64,000 bases of DNA from positions 1,508,606-1,572,605 of the forward strand of contig JAQGDQ010000009.1 of the NCBI GenBank assembly GCA_030141605.1. The letters are read 5' to 3'. The DNA comes from Tubiluchus corallicola (Eukaryota; Priapulida; Priapulimorpha; Priapulimorphida; Tubiluchidae). Below the pieces are notes generated by a model, which was given only the letters and a program-made list of their open reading frames with translations, ran no database searches and had not been told where the DNA came from. Shown here one piece after another: positions 60,736 through 64,000 of this stretch. The position numbers and the translations under genes were made by a program. Position 1 is the stretch's first letter; every line of letters begins with the position of its first letter.

Positions 60736-63116
60736 AAAGAAGCATGTCTGATCAGCACAAATGGAAGGGCATGCTTGTTTACACTTACAATTGAAACTGT
60801 TACAAAATGTCATATTTCCAAAGTTATTTGCACAATTCACTTTACTGCTTTACATAATGTCATTTACTCTTATTTTTCAGCACATTTTTATATCACGTTT
60901 ATGTAAATATGAAAATTAGAAATTTTTATTTATACATTAAATAATATATTCCATATACTGTGTATAAAATATTGAGTTTATTAATAATATAAAAGTTTTG
61001 TTGTTGACTGTATTGTAACAGTTAACAGATTCCTAATTGTTCTGATTACAATCATGTACTAATTTGTTATTATTTGAAGTACAAGATACATTGTAGAACT
61101 GCCAACTATTTCAACACTTCACGTGAGTAATGGCTAACATTTCAGTTTATAAAATTTGTTTATATTCTTAGGCATTCTTCTTTTGTTGCATATGTATGAA
61201 ACTGTATATTTTTGCAAGATTCTGTGTTCGATAAAATCATGTAAGTTGCCATTTTCTCCTAAATGCCAACATTCAATATTCCTGTCTGCATATTGTCACT
61301 GGACAATTATTTACTAATGTGATGCTTGGAGGAGTTTAACTATCGCCAAGTCAACAAATTTTATCATGATTAAGATTTTATAGCATCTGTGATATATTGA
61401 CTTTTACTCTCCAAGGTAATAAATGTGTTGTACATACACTACTGCTAGTTACTTTTGTATACTAATAATAAAGCTATAAAACTGATGTGAAAATGATATT
61501 CACCGCATTATATATGCTTATAAAAGACTTGTTTTTGCTATAAACTATTTCACAGACATAACAATTAAAATTGTATAGTAATTAATGAATGTAGTAGTTT
61601 GTGATGGATATGAACAACATTTTTATAATATGGATGGATATCTTGTAAGTCACAAAAAATTCTGTTGCTGGTGTTCTTAGTTAAGCCAAACGACGAAGTA
61701 TAATTATAGTAGTCTAGTGATAGATCTGAGTTGTAAAAATAGGTGATAAATGGAGTGAAAACTTATTGTTAAATATGTCTTTGTGTTTCAATGTTACAAT
61801 TTTAATTGCACACTATGTTATAAAAACCTAACTTGTGCCTACTAGTATTTGATTATTGATTTACTAGCAAACAGCTAAACTAATTTAGTTCACAAGAAAC
61901 CCCAGTGATGTAGAAATAAAAAAGGCAACTAGCTAACTATTGTTTCTTACTGTGATTCTGTTCTTATTAAAGACTGCTATGTATTTGTTTCTTCTCAAAA
62001 TTAGTATACTCAAGGCACACATCCATGTACAAAAGTTATGGTCATAATGCATCGTTGTTGTTTTTCTGTGTGATGTAATATTATAGAGTTCATTTGTTAT
62101 GATTCCTAATTGTGTGAGTAGCAATCTGCCGCACCAACCACGTTGTAATTTTTTCTAGAAAAATGAACATTTTTAAAGCACAATATTAGCATATGTCAAT
62201 ATGCGTGTAAGCCAATGTACCTTGTAAATGTGTTATAAAAATGATAATAAAATGAGAACATTAATTTACTACGAACTGTTTTTCTTCTTTTGCCAAAGTG
62301 ATAAGATTTAGAGAGCTGGTAGCAAATGGTACGTAACAGGTACGATACTTCATGATAAAAAAATCGAAGTGTCTTTATGTCTGTTTATCCGAAATATAAT
62401 TTTGAGTGACATAGCGACGTAATGTCTAATAAAACGGTGGCGTTATTGCCAGATGCAATCAGAAGTAATAATAGGGACAGCAAAAACGATAATTAAATCG
62501 CGAAAGAGTCTAGCAGCATTGAGTTCATATTTATCTAAATGAAGACTATTATCCGCATCATTTAGCATTAATTTCTTATTTTTTAGCATGGCAGCTTGGA
62601 GTCGTTGTAAAGGAACACGTGCGTGAAACTGAGTTTATGAGGAAGATTATTAATTTTTTTGTTTTAATTTTTCATGTCTCTGGTACGAGGTCTGGTATTA
62701 CACAATTGTTCTGGTAACACTGTAAATAATTCGTCCCTGAAAGACTCAGAAAATAAATCTAAAAAAAAGTGAAATCGTTTTCTAGCCGGTCCGAATTTCA
62801 GGTCAACGTGTTTACATATCGGAGCAAAATAAATACAAAACTGGTCAGTAATACAACTGTATTTTAAATATGTTCTGATAATTAATACTTGCATTTATTT
62901 TAATCAGTTTGTTTGTCGTAGATATTGCAAGAGCAGGATGACAATTAAGAAAATTACTTTGAAACCAACGTCATTACAGTCAAGGAGACAGACATTTACG
63001 TTTGCTAATAGACAACAACTTCTGTATCCTAAATAAGAAAAAATAGAACTGAAATGAATTAAACTATTTGGATAGTTTGTTCGTTTACTGAAGCTGACAA
63101 GTGAAAAGCGAGGCAG
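60736..63116. other. TPCN2 3' UTR and downstream intergenic DNA
   Basis: AT-rich sequence with several plus-strand AATAAA hexamers (for example 61467-61472 and near 62250), any of which could end TPCN2 transcripts. No open frame with family similarity and no recognisable repeat before the satellite. Confidence 0.5.
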
Positions 63117-64000
63117 AAGAAAGAGGAGAGGAGAGGAGAGGAGAAAAGAGAAGAGAAGAGAAGAGAAGAGAAGAGAAGAGAAGAGAAGAGAAGAGAAGAG
63201 AAGAGAAGAGAAGAGAAGAGAAGAGAAGAGAAGAGAAGAGAAGAGAAGAGAAGAGAAGAGAAGAGAAGAGAAGAGAAGAGAAGAGAAGAGAAGAGAAGAG
63301 AAGAGAAGAGAAGAGAAGAGAAGAGAAGAGAAGAGAAGAGAAGAGAAGAGAAGAGAAGAGAAGAGAAGAGAAGAGAAGAGAAGAGAAGAGAAGAGAAGAG
63401 AAGAGAAGAGAAGAAAAGAAAAGAAAAGAAAAGAGAAGAGACGAGGTGAGAAGAGAGGAGGAGAGGAGAGGAGAGAAGAGAAGAGAAGAGAAGAGAAGAG
63501 AAGAGAAGAGAAGAGAGAGAAGAGAAGAGGAGAGAAGAGAAGAAGAGAGAAGAGAAGAGAAGAGGAAGAGAAGAGAAGAGAAGAGAAGAGAAGAGAAGAG
63601 AAGAGAAGAGAAGAGAAGAGAAGAGAGAAGAGAAGAGAAGAGAAGAGAAGAGAAGAGAAGAGAAGAGAAGAGAAGAGAAGAGAAGAGAAGAGAAGAGAAG
63701 AGAAGAGAAGAGAAGAGAAGAGAAGAGAAGAGAAGAGAAGAGAAGAGAAGAGAAGAGAAGAAAAGAAAAGAAAAGAGAAGAGAAGAGACGAGGTGAGAAG
63801 AGAGGAGGAGAGGAGAGGAGAGAAGAGAAGAGAAGAGAAGAGAAGAGAAGAGAAGAGAAGAGAAGAGAAGAGAAGAGAAGAGAAGAGAAGAGAAGAGAAG
63901 AGAAGAGAAGAGAAGAGAAGAGATGGGAAGAGAAGGGAGGGAAGAGAAAGGAAGGGAAGGGAAGGGAAGGGAAGGGAAGGGAAGAGAAGAGAAGAGAAGA
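63117..64000. repeat. AAGAG pentanucleotide polypurine satellite, runs off the right edge
   Basis: Nearly 900 bp of GAAGA units on the plus strand with almost no pyrimidines. Variant units are not random: an aaaag run followed by gagacgaggtgagaagagaggagg recurs at about 63441 and 63788, a spacing of 347 bp, so larger blocks have been duplicated. The final 80 bp drift to GAAGG units. A long KRREE frame across it is an artefact of the repeat. Confidence 0.97.

Noticed and set aside
63101-63796. 231-codon open frame rich in KRREE
   Set aside because: It is the translation of the AAGAG satellite, has no stop because the repeat lacks stop triplets in that frame, and shows no gene structure.
63117-64000. 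Regular array considered as CRISPR-like
   Set aside because: No spacers; it is a simple pentanucleotide satellite in an animal genome.

Overview
This is a 64 kb stretch of an AT-rich animal nuclear genome. The genes are split by GT-AG introns, the proteins closely resemble human ones, and there are non-LTR retrotransposon remains, MITE-like elements and a pentanucleotide satellite. STIL, MMACHC and TPCN2 together with an ABCG half transporter carrying a long N-terminal extension point to an invertebrate bilaterian. The species and phylum cannot be fixed from the sequence. There is nothing prokaryotic here: no operons, Shine-Dalgarno sites or CRISPR.

Layout, left to right: the 3' part of STIL (+, 56-4636), tail-to-tail with complete UTP15 (-, 5128-8954); complete MMACHC (+, 10406-15023), tail-to-tail with a complete 10-exon ABCG half transporter (-, 16095-23722); a 7.8 kb apparently gene-poor interval; complete RAB21 (-, 31555-39124), head-to-head across 346 bp with AKAP10/D-AKAP2 (+, 39471-41728); complete 20-exon TPCN2 (+, 45186-60735); and a polypurine AAGAG satellite running off the right edge. 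All exon chains were built by hand from splice sites, reading-frame phase and remembered family sequences. Each complete coding chain sums to a whole number of codons: UTP15 531 aa, MMACHC 248, ABCG 954, RAB21 212, AKAP10 632, TPCN2 about 760.

The genes do not form one pathway. STIL builds centrioles, UTP15 works in ribosome biogenesis, and MMACHC processes vitamin B12. RAB21, AKAP10 and TPCN2 all act on endosomes or lysosomes, and the RAB21/AKAP10 pair appears to share a promoter region. Introns carry several mobile elements: two 5'-truncated LINEs, a small reverse-transcriptase fossil, a hAT-like MITE with an 8-bp target duplication, two pogo-like non-autonomous elements and two copies of an unnamed repeat.

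I found no clearly new biological system. The most unusual item is the ABCG protein. Its nucleotide-binding domain keeps Walker A, Walker B and the D-loop but has lost the Q-loop Gln, the signature motif and the H-loop His, and it sits behind a 350-residue Arg/Tyr/Ser-rich extension.
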